DNA of 40,685 nucleotides from Oppiella nova (taxonomy: Eukaryota; Arthropoda; Arachnida; Sarcoptiformes; Oppiidae): assembly GCA_905397405.1 (NCBI GenBank), contig CAJPVJ010000099.1, forward strand, positions 1 to 40,685, read 5' to 3'. This document shows, piece by piece, positions 22,111-33,629 of the stretch. Every line of letters starts with the position of its first letter. Position 1 is the stretch's first letter. The notes under the pieces are model-generated. The model did no database searches, was not told the origin of the DNA, and saw nothing but the letters and a program-made list of their open reading frames with translations. The translations under genes and the position numbers were made by a program.

Positions 22111-24229
22111 TGCTTAATCCATGGAACCCTGTTTATAAATATATCATCTTGTTATATAGTTTTATTTACATATGAACTCTTATTATATCAATAGCTTTAT
22201 ACAAAATTAATAATTATATTAAATATTAAAGATATACTTACAATAAGTTTATAAATACTTACTTACTATACTTACTATACTTACTATTCGCTTTCTCGTT
22301 CGTTCTCTCACTCGCATTCTCGTTCGTAACTAATGTGGTGACTCTTTATTCCTTTTGTGAGTTATCTTTTGTATGTATCTATCTAAAATTGATAAATATT
22401 GTTTATCACTTACTATAGTAAGCGATTTCATTTCATTTAACCACAAATTATTATAAGCCTAGTCAACTTAAAAAAGGTATCATTGAATGAAAGGTTCCAC
22501 AACAATTAATAAATAAGGTATCAAAACTCAATCTTCGTCATTTTTAGAAATACTAGAATTGAATTTAGTCAAAATAATCAAAGTGACCAAATACCAAGTA
22601 TTTGATTTGACATTCAAGTATTTGGGGTGGTTGTCAAGTGACAAGGCAAGGAATAATACTTGACATTTTGATGTCAAGTATTATATTTTTGCATAAATTA
22701 TTAATGAAATCATATAAAATCGCGACCAAATAGCAAAATAACCCAATGTTAACCGCATGTTAAAGAATAGCCATAAGTTATTTACCTTTATTATAAATAG
22801 CGAGTAAACGTACGAAAACTCAGTATACATAAAATGCATTATTCCTAACAGTGCTATGAATGAAAGCATTGTTTAAGTATTCACTCGAAACGCGTGTTAA
22901 CATGTTTACTCGCTATTTATAATCAAGGTAAATAACTTACGGATATTATTTAATACAGATATAAAAGTTTCATTATCCCTGAACATTTTGGTATACTTTT
23001 TGTTAAAATTGATTAATATTTAGTATTTTTAATTAAGGAAAGAAATAGTTCGTTTATAACTAATCACAGTTTATATCATCAGCATAGTGTTTCACATATT
23101 TTAACTTAATACTATCATTTCATTTATAACATTAATCTATACCATTAAAATACGAAGTCATATTTCAAACTATTCCTTATCACACTACAACAATATTGTT
23201 TTATATGTAAAAATTTTATTAAATTTGAAAATATTAATTCTATAACATTTTCAATAAGTTTTTCATATTTGTCTTTTTACCCACATACGCCAGTAAAAAG
23301 GTGGATTATCAAATCACTCTGTACTGTATTTTCAAAATTTTCTTGAAAATGCTAAATTAGCTTAAAAGTGCTGAATATCCCACAAAACCCCATGCTAGAC
23401 CTATGCATTTCCTATCCTGCCCTCCCCTATCTTGAACTCTCCTTTCAAACCCTCCCCTTTCAAGCCAGTCCCTTTCCTGACCTCCCCTATCTTCTAACTG
23501 ATTTAACCTTACCAAGCTAATGCAAAATACAATTTTAATTGTGATGAATTGATTTTATAGATTAATAATAAATATCAAATTTATGAAAAATATTTAATTC
23601 TATGTTAGCTTAACTGTAAATATGGGTTTCTATAGCATTGCCTGCAATCCTTGTTTTGACTATAATATAAGTTTAAACCTTTTGTGATTTGAGACGACCT
23701 TACACTATTACGAAATAATAAAAACAAAATAAAATAAAATAAAAAGTTGTTAGTGTTATTTAGCAATAGATCATACCATTAACAAAATGAATTCACAGGT
23801 TATTTATATAGCTGATATATACTGATAAAACTTATAAATAAGCGAACAGGTAGATAAAAAATTAAATGCCACTTACAAATAAAAATAACTTAAATGAAAT
23901 ATGTATTCTATTTATTTTTGACATTTTTAAATTTCAAAACAATTGTCATGTCTTAATTTGGTTTACTAATTGACCCATGACCCATACAAATAATAATTTT
24001 GAATAATAAATAAAAGTATTTTGATTTAATAATATTTTTATGAAATTGTTATAGAGTATAATATAATTTAATAAATTGTAAACATAATAAAAATAATTTT
24101 AAAACCAAGTGCTTATAATATTAAATTTTATTACTGATAATATAAAAAATATTCATAAAATCATTTAAAATATAAATCAAATTATTTTATACAAAAAATA
24201 TAACAAAATAGATAAGACATATTTGAGTG
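22111..24229. other. Spacer with simple repeats and an LRAT 3'-flank copy
   Basis: Near 22255-22330 there are short ACTTACTATACTT repeats and a TTCTCGTTCG pyrimidine-rich run, close upstream of the LRAT gene at 21413-22110. Near 23400-23500 is a C/T-rich stretch with CCTCCCCTATCTT repeated about every 70 bp. From 23990 to 24229 the sequence resembles LRAT-array 3' flanks but no exon follows. No gene seen. Confidence 0.45.
22774..22940. mobile_element. Foldback MITE, 167 bp
   Basis: The left arm TAAGTTATTTACCTTTATTA and onward (22774-22810) is repeated in reverse at 22904-22940 with one mismatch over about 37 bp. No coding capacity. Confidence 0.75.
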
Positions 24230-24379
24230 ACTGAGACTCGAGACATGTTATCTCAATACAAATACTATGATATTCTCTATAAGCTAATACATTTTGAACT
24301 GGGTGAACACTATGTGAAGTTTAAACCTTGTATAATACAGTCTGTATTTGTATTGAGATAAAATGTTTCGACTCTCAGT
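24230..24379. mobile_element. Foldback MITE, about 150 bp
   Basis: Arms of about 40 bp: ACTGAGACTCGAGACATGTT on the left against ACTGAGAGTCGAAACATTTT read from the right end, both continuing ATCTCAATACAAATAC. It ends the LRAT-array 3'-flank copy on its left. Confidence 0.7.
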
Positions 24380-24513
24380 TTATTGTACTTATATGATATA
24401 ATAATTTTTTGTATTATTAGCAATAAGGTAGTTTGTGTCTGTATTTGGAATCATGTAAGTTACCAGCGTTAGTAAGTACAACAAACTTTCTTATACAAAA
24501 ATTCTTAACTCAC

Positions 24514-25308
24514 TATACTTATACTTTATGTAAGTACAAGTCATTGTGAACAGGATCAGTCCAAAACAAGACAATGAGTGCATTTCAATGAACATAAATG
24601 TGTCAAAAATTGTCCACAAAATAATATCCGGAATAGTGAACCCGGAGTTGGGATCAAAATAGGCGACTATAGAGACCACGAAAAAATCCCTTCCGTGAGG
24701 ACAACCATCGGCCAAAACAACTGATTCATGAAGTATTTGGTCAAAACATTTAACTTAAGTATGAATTTCTTCTGATGATTGGCGTCCAACGGAAGTGCCA
24801 TTTGATTGCATTTGATATCATTGAAAAAGTTTACGAAATATAGTTTGCGTTTATATTCATACCATTGGATTACAGTTCCGATGAACGCTATGATAAACGC
24901 CGCGTTTGACATCATCATTGAGATTATGACCGAATTTCCCAATTGGTAACTACTATCGCATAAAAGTCCCCTAATATGCTGGTTGTTGGCCAGGGCTGAG
25001 ATGGCATACCTAAGACCCACTATGTATAGTATGAACCGGGCCAGTATTACTTGTAAGCGGTTCTTGACTGGAAATACACCTTTGATGTAGTCGTCAATAC
25101 TTGCGGTCAACACGAAATATCTGAGAGTAAATGTCTCGAGTCGTACGATCGGCACCTTTTCATCGATGTTATGGTGTATAAAGTCATTGTATCTATCATT
25201 CAACGATAATTTGACATTTAATGTATTTTTTAGTTTCCATAACCAAATTGATAACTTTTTATACATTTTCAAAATTGCATGTAAATAGACTCGTATAATG
25301 TGAAGCAT
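24514..25308 (-). CDS. Multi-pass membrane protein, chemoreceptor-like, with a frameshift
   Basis: The frame starts MLHIIRVYLHAILKMYKKLS, has a soluble stretch of about 60 residues, then hydrophobic helices (RLQVILARFILYIVGLRYAI; VIISMMMSNAAFIIAFIGTV; TKYFMNQLFWPMVVL). Near 24670-24715 the good reading passes to another frame (LADGCPHGRDFFVVSIVAYF, then DIILWTIFDTFMFIEMHSLS and a fourth helix). The shift lies close to a run of six T. A donor GTGAGT follows 24514, so this would be the first exon of a longer gene. The spacing of helices and charged loops recalls arthropod gustatory-receptor-like proteins, but I see no TYxxxxxQF signature because the end is missing. No later exon found. Either a pseudogene or a sequence error. 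Confidence 0.5.
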
Positions 25309-25559
25309 TTTGTATTATAAATGTAAATGCAATGCACAATATATGGATATTACAGTATAATAATAATAGATGTATTTTTAAGATTGTTTATTAGTTATAA
25401 TTAAGAAAATTAATGATACTTGTAATTACGTAAATGAGCACTCGTAAATCATAGACTACGTATAATAAAATATATAATTTATTTTAATAGACAATATGAA
25501 AATAATTATTGTTTGAATACGAATATTCTGTTTGTAATTGATCACGATATTTTTCATAG
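25309..25559. other. AT-rich spacer
   Basis: Upstream side of the chemoreceptor-like exon; no further signal seen. Confidence 0.4.
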
Positions 25560-26100
25560 ATATGAATATTGCAGTGTTATAGATGGACACAACTATTGTG
25601 CTATAGGCCGAATGGCCTACTGTCCATTCGCCTAATCGTACACTGCATTGAATCCTCTGTTAGACCATTATTGGTTAACTCTTAATCACATAGGAATGCC
25701 AATACCTCCCATTCCCGAGTTGGGCATAAAATACTATCGCACTGTCCACTCGGGGCTTTATACGGTTTTGGCACTCTCTCTGTCACACAGGGAAGTGCTA
25801 TTAAGCCTCTGTTTAGCCGTAAAAACCTATATTTCTATGTATTAATGATAACCACTTACAATATATGTGCCAAAATAAATACTTTTGATTATAAACTTGT
25901 GTGTGTACCTCAGCTACCTTTGTAAACCCCCTTAAAACCCCACAATACAGGTGCGATTGGCCGGAGGGGTGGCCACGAGAACGGGCGTAAGCCGTACGTA
26001 ACGGCTGTTCGACCGACCGAACGACGAGTATTGGTATTACGGGTGATGTCCGCTACACGCGCCTAACCCGAGCCGGACCGACATACATACCCTATTGGGC
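25560..26100. other. GC-rich island of unknown origin
   Basis: Two patches stand out from the AT-rich window. The first (about 25595-25830) contains the palindrome TAGGCCGAATGGCCTA and weakly open frames without recognisable domains. The second (about 25945-26095) is clearly GC-rich, with the hairpin AGCCGTACGTAACGGCT and CG-rich strings such as GACCGACCGAACGACGAG. I recognise neither rRNA, tRNA nor a known transposon end. It may be an insertion from a GC-rich source, a mobile-element end, or a structured RNA or promoter island. Confidence 0.4.
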
Positions 26101-28749
26101 TAACGTATTGTAATATTATATTTATAAATCGATTGACTGCATTAAAAACTTATGGCACAATTTTTTTAAAATTTATTTGCAAACAATTGAATGCAATTTA
26201 ATGGAATATAGAATTTAATTATAATTTAATATAAATGAAAAATATTTAATGTAATAAACTTTAAAAGGTTACATGCTGAAATTATATTTGCTGAAAAATC
26301 CTTGTAATCTGTATAATCACTATTAGACTAATAGTATTAGTCACCGGTATTAATAATACCGTATTACTAAACTACGAATTAACAAGAAATAATGAAATTA
26401 TGTGAGTCAGGTACTTACCATAACTAACAAATCTAAAAATCATAAAAATATCGAGTATTTATATTTAATTAATTATATTTAGTTATGAAAATCATTGTAA
26501 ATAAATGAATTAAATAGAAACTTATGTCTTGTTATAATCATTTGCATTTGTTATACATTTTACACCATTTTTGATTACCTTTAGTTGAGTTACGAATTAA
26601 AACTTTTAACAAAAAAAGTTTTATAACTATTGAGTTTAGACCCAAATACGTAAAATTGATGGCAACTGTTATTAAGCAATGATTTGTTAATACAATTAAA
26701 ATTTTGTAATAAATTGTATTGAAATGTGGTTTGGAATTACAGTTAGTGTTCAAATTAATGACGACTGAATGCAAGTGAAAGCAAACACACAATGCGGGAA
26801 TTGACTTATATGCATCTCGGGCATCCAAACATATTGATCATGTAAACATATTATTATTTATTTAATATTGTTTTATTGGTATTTATAATTTCAAAGTTGT
26901 TATTCATTTTAATAATTTATAATTTATAAAATATAAATATTTGAATCATTATTTTTTATTAATTAATTAAATAATGATTAAAATTTTTATTGTATTAAAA
27001 TTCAAATTTATTTATTTAATATGATAAATTTAACCTATTTCCTATTTAACAATTCTGTTAAAATGACGTCACTCCATTATAAGTCTATGGGGATGTTTAA
27101 AATGTATAAAATATGTTATTAATAATTTAAGATCTATAAATATTTTATATTATAATAGATTTTAACCGAATATCTTGTTAAATGATAATTTTCCTGTATA
27201 ATAAGTTCTAGTATAACTATGGCTCAACATTATGCATAACTATTTTTAAATATATGCCTCACTTTATATCGGCATGCCAGTAACGGGACACATCCAAAAG
27301 GCCTAAACTTTAATAAATAACTGAATAACGGTCATCTGGCTAAATTCCGAGATGGCCGAGATGCCCAAGATGCATATAAGTCAATCACACAATGCGTTCA
27401 CACTTTGTATGCAATGATTTGCATGTATATCGCAACTCATGTGACTTACATTTGGCTAAAAATACAACCCATAATCGATATTGTTTATTAAACATATTTG
27501 TATAATTTAATTAATATAATCATATTTTATACTGTACTACATAAACAGATACTTTATTTTTTAAACACATTATTTAGTTTATCATGATATTTTTATTTAT
27601 GTCAATAAGTGCAACATTTTATAATCTCGTTATTATAAATATATCGAAAAAATTGTACAAATTATCTAATATAGGCTGTAGTTTTGTCTGAGAGATGTTA
27701 TCGGATTACAGATTTATTGGATGTTTTTGAATACATTTTCTAAAATACAGTATATAATCGATATTGTTTTTTTAAAACATCAGCATAATTTAATTAATGT
27801 AATCATAATTTTTTATGTTGCAAACAAAATAAAAAATTTATACTTTTAAAATACTTATTTTGTTAATCATAATTCAATTAGTTAATTAGTATTACTATTG
27901 GACGTAAACTTCTCGACAGACTTTAAAGTTGTAACACCAAATACACTAAAATCCAGTTGAAAATGAATTTATTAAATTTTTTTATTGTATTTAAATTTTA
28001 AATAAATATTTTAAAACTTCATGCATTGTATTTTAATTCAGCACTAATTAATAAAATATATTTAATTTGATATTAAATAATTTTAAAATACTTAAATCGA
28101 TTTAAATTAATAATACTTGAATACGGTGTCTGAACAGATGTTTTACTGTATTTAAAAACATTGAATTTTATGATCATATTTCAACAAAATATGTACGGCA
28201 TAAAAGTTTTATGCAAAATAAACAATAAATACTTTGTTTTACTATGTGTTTGATATTAGTTAACTTAAATGTTTATCACATTAATATACTCTTGTATCAA
28301 AATATACACACCGTTACTTATGATGCATAATATAAGGACTGGTAGCTTTGTGTCTGGCCATCAAAAGTTATAATATTAGATGTTGTGGAATATATGAAAA
28401 ATTGACTTTTTTTATTATATTTTCTTTAATAATTTCATTATAATTTTGTTAAGCTATAAATAAATTATAAACTATAGTTAACATATTAAATTGTACATAA
28501 TTATCCAGATAGATACAATTATTATTTTACTGTACTAGTAAATTAAACTAAATTATTAATACAAATAGAAAGCTTTTTATAATTTAATAATAATTTTTAT
28601 AAATAAATATAATAATTACATCTAAGAAATATTTTTTTAATTTAATAATTTAAAAATAATTGCCTATGGTTTCTTGACTTAGATATTAATGAATTAATTA
28701 AAATTACACGATAACTAGATCAGTCTATAACTGATATTTAATTGAATCC
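26101..28749. other. AT-rich spacer with hairpin and direct repeats
   Basis: No gene seen. An inverted pair at about 26772-26826 and 27355-27418 shares ATTGACTTATATGCATCT followed by GGGCATC and may mark a decayed element of about 650 bp. A direct repeat of about 80 bp (AATCGATATTGTTT, then CATAATTTAATTAAT or close) lies at about 27463-27540 and 27741-27830. Confidence 0.45.
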
Positions 28750-28920
28750 GCCACTTTTCTAGCCTCGCGACGATGACACTGGTCAAACATGGCGCCCATG
28801 CCAGTCTGTACATGGCGCGTTGGATCATAACCTCGCGATTTCCAAAACCCCAAATTTGGCGGTGTTTATCTGCAATGAAACTTGCCAGTTAGTAACTGCT
28901 AGCGGTACGAACTGGGCCAT
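28750..28920 (-). pseudogene. Relic of a coiled-coil-family exon 1
   Basis: It starts ATGGCCCAGTTCGTACCGCT (MAQFVPLA), the family start, then loses the helix region and runs into stops. A later part still encodes RHVQTGMGAMFDQCHRREA in another frame, matching RNMQTGMxxIIDQCHRREAR of the intact gene at 38997-39634. It has internal deletions and frame changes. No anchor exon follows directly on its left. Confidence 0.75.
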
Positions 28921-29689
28921 TTTAATTAATATTTTTACAGTTGAGCTATTATTTTATTTAATTGAATTAATTAGATAATCGCATTTAAGATGTCAAAATG
29001 ACGGTAAGGGAAATGAATATACAATGCTGTTAAATATAACAGTATATTTAAAACAAGTTTTACATCCTGATTTTTGTTATTGTTTTAAAAATTTTATAAA
29101 ATGCAGTGACTATGAGGTGACACCCGTTATATTGAGATTGAAAAAAGGGAATAATATTTCTAACTAAACATCATATTGAATAATATCGTGGTCTGTTTTT
29201 ATTATATTATATTTTTCCGAATAATAAAAGAGTTAAATTACAAATACAGTATTTGAAATATACTTATAATTTACTTCTACACTATAATAATAATTTTTAA
29301 TTGTACAATATTAATGCTATAATGATTATATATATTAGTAGAAAAATTATTTTAAGAATTAATTGTTTTGAATTTCAATTTGATAACTCATAAAATTGAT
29401 ATATAGAAAATTCATTAAAATATATTATATTTCTGAGAACATTATTTAGCCTGCACAGTATTTCACATTTTGCATACTTACAAGTAGTTGGACTTGTTTG
29501 AACATATATTTTACTTTGCAAAGAGTTACTAAGATTTTATTTTGCAAAACAAAAATATATTTTCTAAACATTAAAAGTAACGGTATATTAAATATTATAG
29601 CAATAGAAACCGATATCACGAGCGGACAACCTCTCTATAAATACCATTACTTTCCATCTCTGGTGAGAGGAAATGGATGTCTGCTTCAG
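28921..29689. other. AT-rich spacer
   Basis: I see no supported gene. A plus-strand frame at 29498-29710 has a GC-richer end (SGQPLYKYHYFPSLVRGNGC) that may be a relic but matches nothing I know. Confidence 0.35.
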
Positions 29690-30344
29690 AATGATTGTAA
29701 TACAGTGTAAACTTATCTACTAAATTTATAACAATATAAATCTATTTAAACAAATTGTTGTATTTTATTATATTACAGAATTATCATTTGACATATAAAA
29801 GTATTTTATACAAAAAGTATAACAAAATTAATTTTAAAAAATATAAAAATAAAAATCACTTAAATCATACCATATATTGCAAAATACAATATTATTTACA
29901 TTGTAATCTTACCATGGACACATATCTGCCTAATCAAATCACTTGTAATCTCATCAATGGGTAATCTCATTCGGGCTAATTGTCTCCGAATTTTCCTTGC
30001 TCTAATCAAACTTACATTTTCGGGTCTGCACTCAATATACATATAATACGGTATTACTAATGAGCACATGAGGGTCAACGCCGGTATAACAACGGCAGCC
30101 CTATTACTAAGCAAACCTCCAAACGCTACACCCATTATACCGGCCATTACTTTGAGCTCGGTCATATCAACTTGTTGCGACCACCCGATGCCATACTTCC
30201 ATAGCGTGCAGTAATATTCACAGTTTCTTAGCTATATTCACACCAAAACAATAAATATACTAAATATACTTGCTTATTATTGTTATTATTAATATAAATA
30301 TGAGTATTGTTTTATTAAAATATCTACTAACTAACTTAGCAATG
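29690..30344. repeat. Segmental duplication, copy 1 (partner 35873-36517)
   Basis: From GATTGTAATACAGTGTAAAC on, this block and 35873-36517 are near-identical in their first 200 bp and clearly alike through the LRAT exon 2 and into the intron, ending at AGCAATGTGAA. The exon in this copy stays open while the partner has decayed. Confidence 0.85.
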
Positions 30345-30771
30345 TGAATTGTATTTTTATTTACATTGAGGTTGTACTCCACTTTCTGGTCCACTAACGT
30401 CCGTAAATCTTCAAACACCTGATCCAGTGGCCGGGCTATAAGTCCAGTCTTGTCGGCCTCCTGTTCCTGATTGTTGACTCGACACATGTCCCACCCTTCA
30501 GTCCCGTCCTCTTTGGCAGTATATCAATGAGTGGTTCATATCTCACGTACACCTTATGCTTAGCCCTACTGTTGATGGACGACACGTGAAAGCACCAGAC
30601 AGTACCACCCTGGTCATTGTCATTGGACTCGCATATTACCCAATGTTTATAACCCGAGCGCTGTATTTCAATGAGATCTCCCGATGCGACCACTTGTTTG
30701 ATCTCATCGTACGTGAGAAATGGGCCCATATTTAGCCACTTTTTAGCACTCTTTAATGGAGTTGTCCCCAT
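29896..30771 (-). CDS. LRAT/PLAAT-like gene with a frame break in a loop
   Basis: Exon 1 (30365-30771) starts MGTTPLKSAKKWLNMGPFLT and has GDLIEIQ, YKHWVICES with His43, WCFHVS with His62, YVRYEPLIDILPK. Just after this the frame must change to read GWDMCRVNNQEQEA and KVEYNLN before the GTAAAT donor. After a 133-nt intron, exon 2 (29896-30231) reads LRNCEYYCTLWKYGIGWSQQ, membrane segments (GIMGVAFGGLLSN; VVIPALTLMCSLVIPYY) and a long basic tail (RARKIRRQLARMRL). Catalytic residues are intact. The truncated copy at 32774-33124 has the same bases around the frame break, so it predates their duplication. It may be a pseudogene with one lesion, or the loop may be read another way. Start chosen at 30771 because it aligns with MGSS in sister genes. 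Confidence 0.7.
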
Positions 30772-31693
30772 ATTGATAGACACTCACAGTATGTTTGAAT
30801 TACTTTTGCATTTAATTTAATAGTATTGTGTTTTGTGTGAAATAATGTTATTCATTACTAATGATATTTCATTGCATTTATAAACAAACACTATGTCCAC
30901 ATAAATATATTTATACTTAACAAGTAAGTTTAATAAATTGTGGTAAAGTGTACTGTATTTCAAAATTGAATTTTTACCTTTCTAAAATGTAAATAAATTT
31001 TGCAATAATTTATTGATAATAACTATATTGATATTTATAATATAATATACAATAATTTTGTTAATTATTTTTAAATTAACCGATTTTATTGTACTGATAA
31101 ATAATATTACATGCGTTATCTTATCACAACATATTTTATTTCAATGCTAACATAATATTATGCTTTAACATTTCACTATAAAATGGTACGCCTAGTATTT
31201 CAATGTTTAATGTAAAAACCATTTATTTAAAATATTTTAAAAATGCAATTAAACTTAATGTATTAATTGTAAAATATTTCTTTTAGAAAGTGTTTATTAA
31301 AACTTAAATGATATTTAAAATAATAGCACATAATAAAAAAATATAATTTAACATAAATACTGTTAATCAGTACTAGAAATGTAATATACAAAAATATGAT
31401 TTTAAAATAATACAATTATATTAATAGAAAATTTAAAATAAATTTGAATTATAATTTTGTTGCACATATAAACATTGATATTCATTACTATGTTTTCCAA
31501 ACATTATGTAGCCTTTAAATTATTTCACATTTACCAAACTATTGGGATAACATACATAATATCAGATGTATAATAAATAAATATTTTAAAAGTAATTTAT
31601 ACCCAAAAGTAACATAAACGGTATATCAGATTATTATTATAATAATTAGAATAAAAATAAAACTAACAAACTGTCACTAAAATTTGTAATAAT
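30772..31693. repeat. Upstream flank, duplicated
   Basis: From CACTCACAGTATGTTTGAAT on, about 200 bp recur at 33132-33330 upstream of the truncated LRAT copy, so this is the shared promoter region. The part from about 31480 resembles 38280-38440 and about 36520-36600, flanks of the coiled-coil genes. No gene seen. Confidence 0.6.
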
Positions 31694-31808
31694 TTAATAA
31701 AGCGGAAAATAACCAAGGACCAAGGCAATAATAATGAGCATGCACGTAAATACTAGCATCATGAAGCGTTTTCTCATTTCTAAATTATTCATTACCGGTA
31801 CCGGTCTA
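31694..31808 (-). pseudogene. Isolated coiled-coil-family anchor exon
   Basis: The frame MNNLEMRKRFMMLVFTCMLI continues IIALVLGYF and stops at 31694. It matches the membrane-anchor exon at 38997-39168 (KRFMMLIFTSMMFIIIALVL). Its 5' part (SERQHNDHV in the others) is lost and no first exon lies just upstream. The anchor itself is unbroken. Confidence 0.7.
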
Positions 31809-32773
31809 ACTGCATATAACAATAAATTTTATGACAACTTTGAAAAGTAAAATTTGCATTTAAAACACACTAATCCTTAAAATTGCTTAAAGCTATTCCC
31901 AGCGAGCGATATGTTGTAGGAAAGGGTTACTAAAGATAAATCTGTTTTTCAGATCATGAAATGTTTGAGGAAATAATGTTTTAAATGAAAATTTTTTGAG
32001 AAATGAAAAAACGTTTAGAAAACTAAAATTATGACTTAAGTAATCAATTCATAGTAAGCTATATAATTTTTTTATATTCGCAATGCAATTAATTTTTGTG
32101 ATTGATTGCTAACTACTTTACAATTATTTGAAATCTATGCCCAAAAATAGAAATAATTAATTTTTATTAAATTTTAATACAAGTTTAGCGACTGATTAAT
32201 ACCGATTTACGTAAGTATACAAAGGGTTAGGGATTTGTCAACAGGATGTCCTTCACTGTGTCTCACATGTCAGGCATTCCTTTGCATTTCACTTCATTTG
32301 CATTATATTATAATAAATACAAGTATTTTATATTTTAGGGAAATTTGGATTAAATTTGTATTTAATTATGTCACATTTGTTTTATAAATTGCTTCATAAT
32401 TTTGTTTAATATTTATAAATAAACTTATTAAATTTTCCATAATTATCCTAATAAATTATTGTATCTAGAAAATAATATTAAATTATTAATATTAATTTAA
32501 AGCATGTTTTATAATTTAAATATTAATTTTGAAAAATTATTACAATTAATTTTGATTTAATATTATTCTAATTACTTAAGTTATACAGTTAAACCTATTA
32601 TACTAATATGTAAACAGAATTTATTATTGATAATACAAAAATATTCAAATATTTATTATTTAAAATATAAAATTATTTGATACAAAAATTATAACATTAG
32701 TTTAAAAATATATACATAAAATCATACATATATTGCATAATACAAAATTATTTACATTGTAATCTTACCATGG
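31809..32773. repeat. Duplicated AT-rich spacer
   Basis: About 32265-32530 (ATTCCTTTGCATTTCACTTC, then TTATTGTATCTAGAAAATAA) recurs at about 35563-35790. The end of the block (TTACATTGTAATCTTACCAT) is the 3' flank normally found after LRAT exon 2, but here it runs straight into an exon 1 remnant at 32774. Confidence 0.65.
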
Positions 32774-33124
32774 ACTCCTCTAACACCCGATCCAGTGGTC
32801 GGGCTATAAGTGCAGTCTTGTGGGCCTCCTGTTCCTGATTGTTGACCCGACACACGTCCCACCCTTCAGTCCCGTCCTCTTTGGCAGTATATCAATGAGT
32901 GATTCATATCTCACGTACACCTCATAGCCCTACTTTTGAGTGATGACACGTGATTGTACCAAACATTACCCTGGTCATTGGACTCGCATATCGCCAAATA
33001 CTATACCTGGGCCTCTGTATTTCGATGAGATCTTCCGATGCGACCACTTGTTTGATCTCATCGTATGTGAAATTAAGGCCATATTTGGTCCCTTTGTAGT
33101 ACTCGTTGATAGAGTCGTCCCCAT
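32774..33124 (-). pseudogene. LRAT-like exon 1 copy lacking exon 2
   Basis: It is a copy of exon 1 of 29896-30771: MGTT start at 33124, YDEIKQVVAS, DLIEIQRP, CRVNNQEQEA and RPLDRV-like end. The His-Trp region is deleted or shifted and several frame changes are present. After the ARPLDRV part the sequence jumps at 32773 to the downstream flank of exon 2, so the 3' end of exon 1, the intron and all of exon 2 are gone in one deletion. It cannot make the nucleophile Cys motif. Confidence 0.85.
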
Positions 33125-33629
33125 ATAGACAGACACTCACAGTATGTTTGAATTACTTTTGGATTTAATTTAATAATATTGTGTTTTGTGTGAAGTAATG
33201 TTATTCATCACTAATTATATTTTATTGAATTATAAATTAACACTTAATCCACATAAATATATTAATAATGAACAAGTAAGTTTAATACTGTGGTAATTTG
33301 TTCTATAGTTTAAAATTTGCTTTTTATTTTTCTAAAATTTAGTTTATTTTGTTTATATTTATGTATAGAATAATAAAAAATTTTAATTAACAAGGTTGAT
33401 TGCAAAATAATATTACATACATTATCATATCATAACATATTTTATTTCAGTGTTGTATAATTTAATATTTTATTATAAAGTTTTACGACCAGTATAATAT
33501 TTAATGTAATAATCATTTATTTAAAATATTTAATATATTCAAAAATTAAATTAAAGGAAATTTTATTTTAAATTGAGATTTTATTTTAAATTGAGATTGC
33601 TCATCGTTATAATACTGATTGAGTATGAC
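33125..33629. other. Duplicated promoter flank and 3' flank
   Basis: The left part matches 30779-30990 upstream of the sister LRAT gene. The right part, with a 20-bp tandem (ATTTTATTTTAAATTGAG twice near 33559-33597), lies downstream of the gene at 33630. No gene. Confidence 0.5.

Noticed and set aside
22681-22869. Small hydrophobic minus-strand frame
   Set aside because: It overlaps the 167-bp foldback element, so the frame is a by-product of the repeat.
24491-24715. Separate small gene beginning with a TTG codon
   Set aside because: It is the frame-shifted continuation of the chemoreceptor-like exon, not an independent gene; no ATG supports it.
26538-26828. Minus-strand frame of 96 codons
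   Set aside because: Its start lies in an inverted repeat shared with 27355-27418 and the product shows no domain or coding bias.
29498-29710. Plus-strand frame of 70 codons
   Set aside because: AT-rich with no recognisable domain; only the last 25 residues look non-random, which is too little to call a gene.
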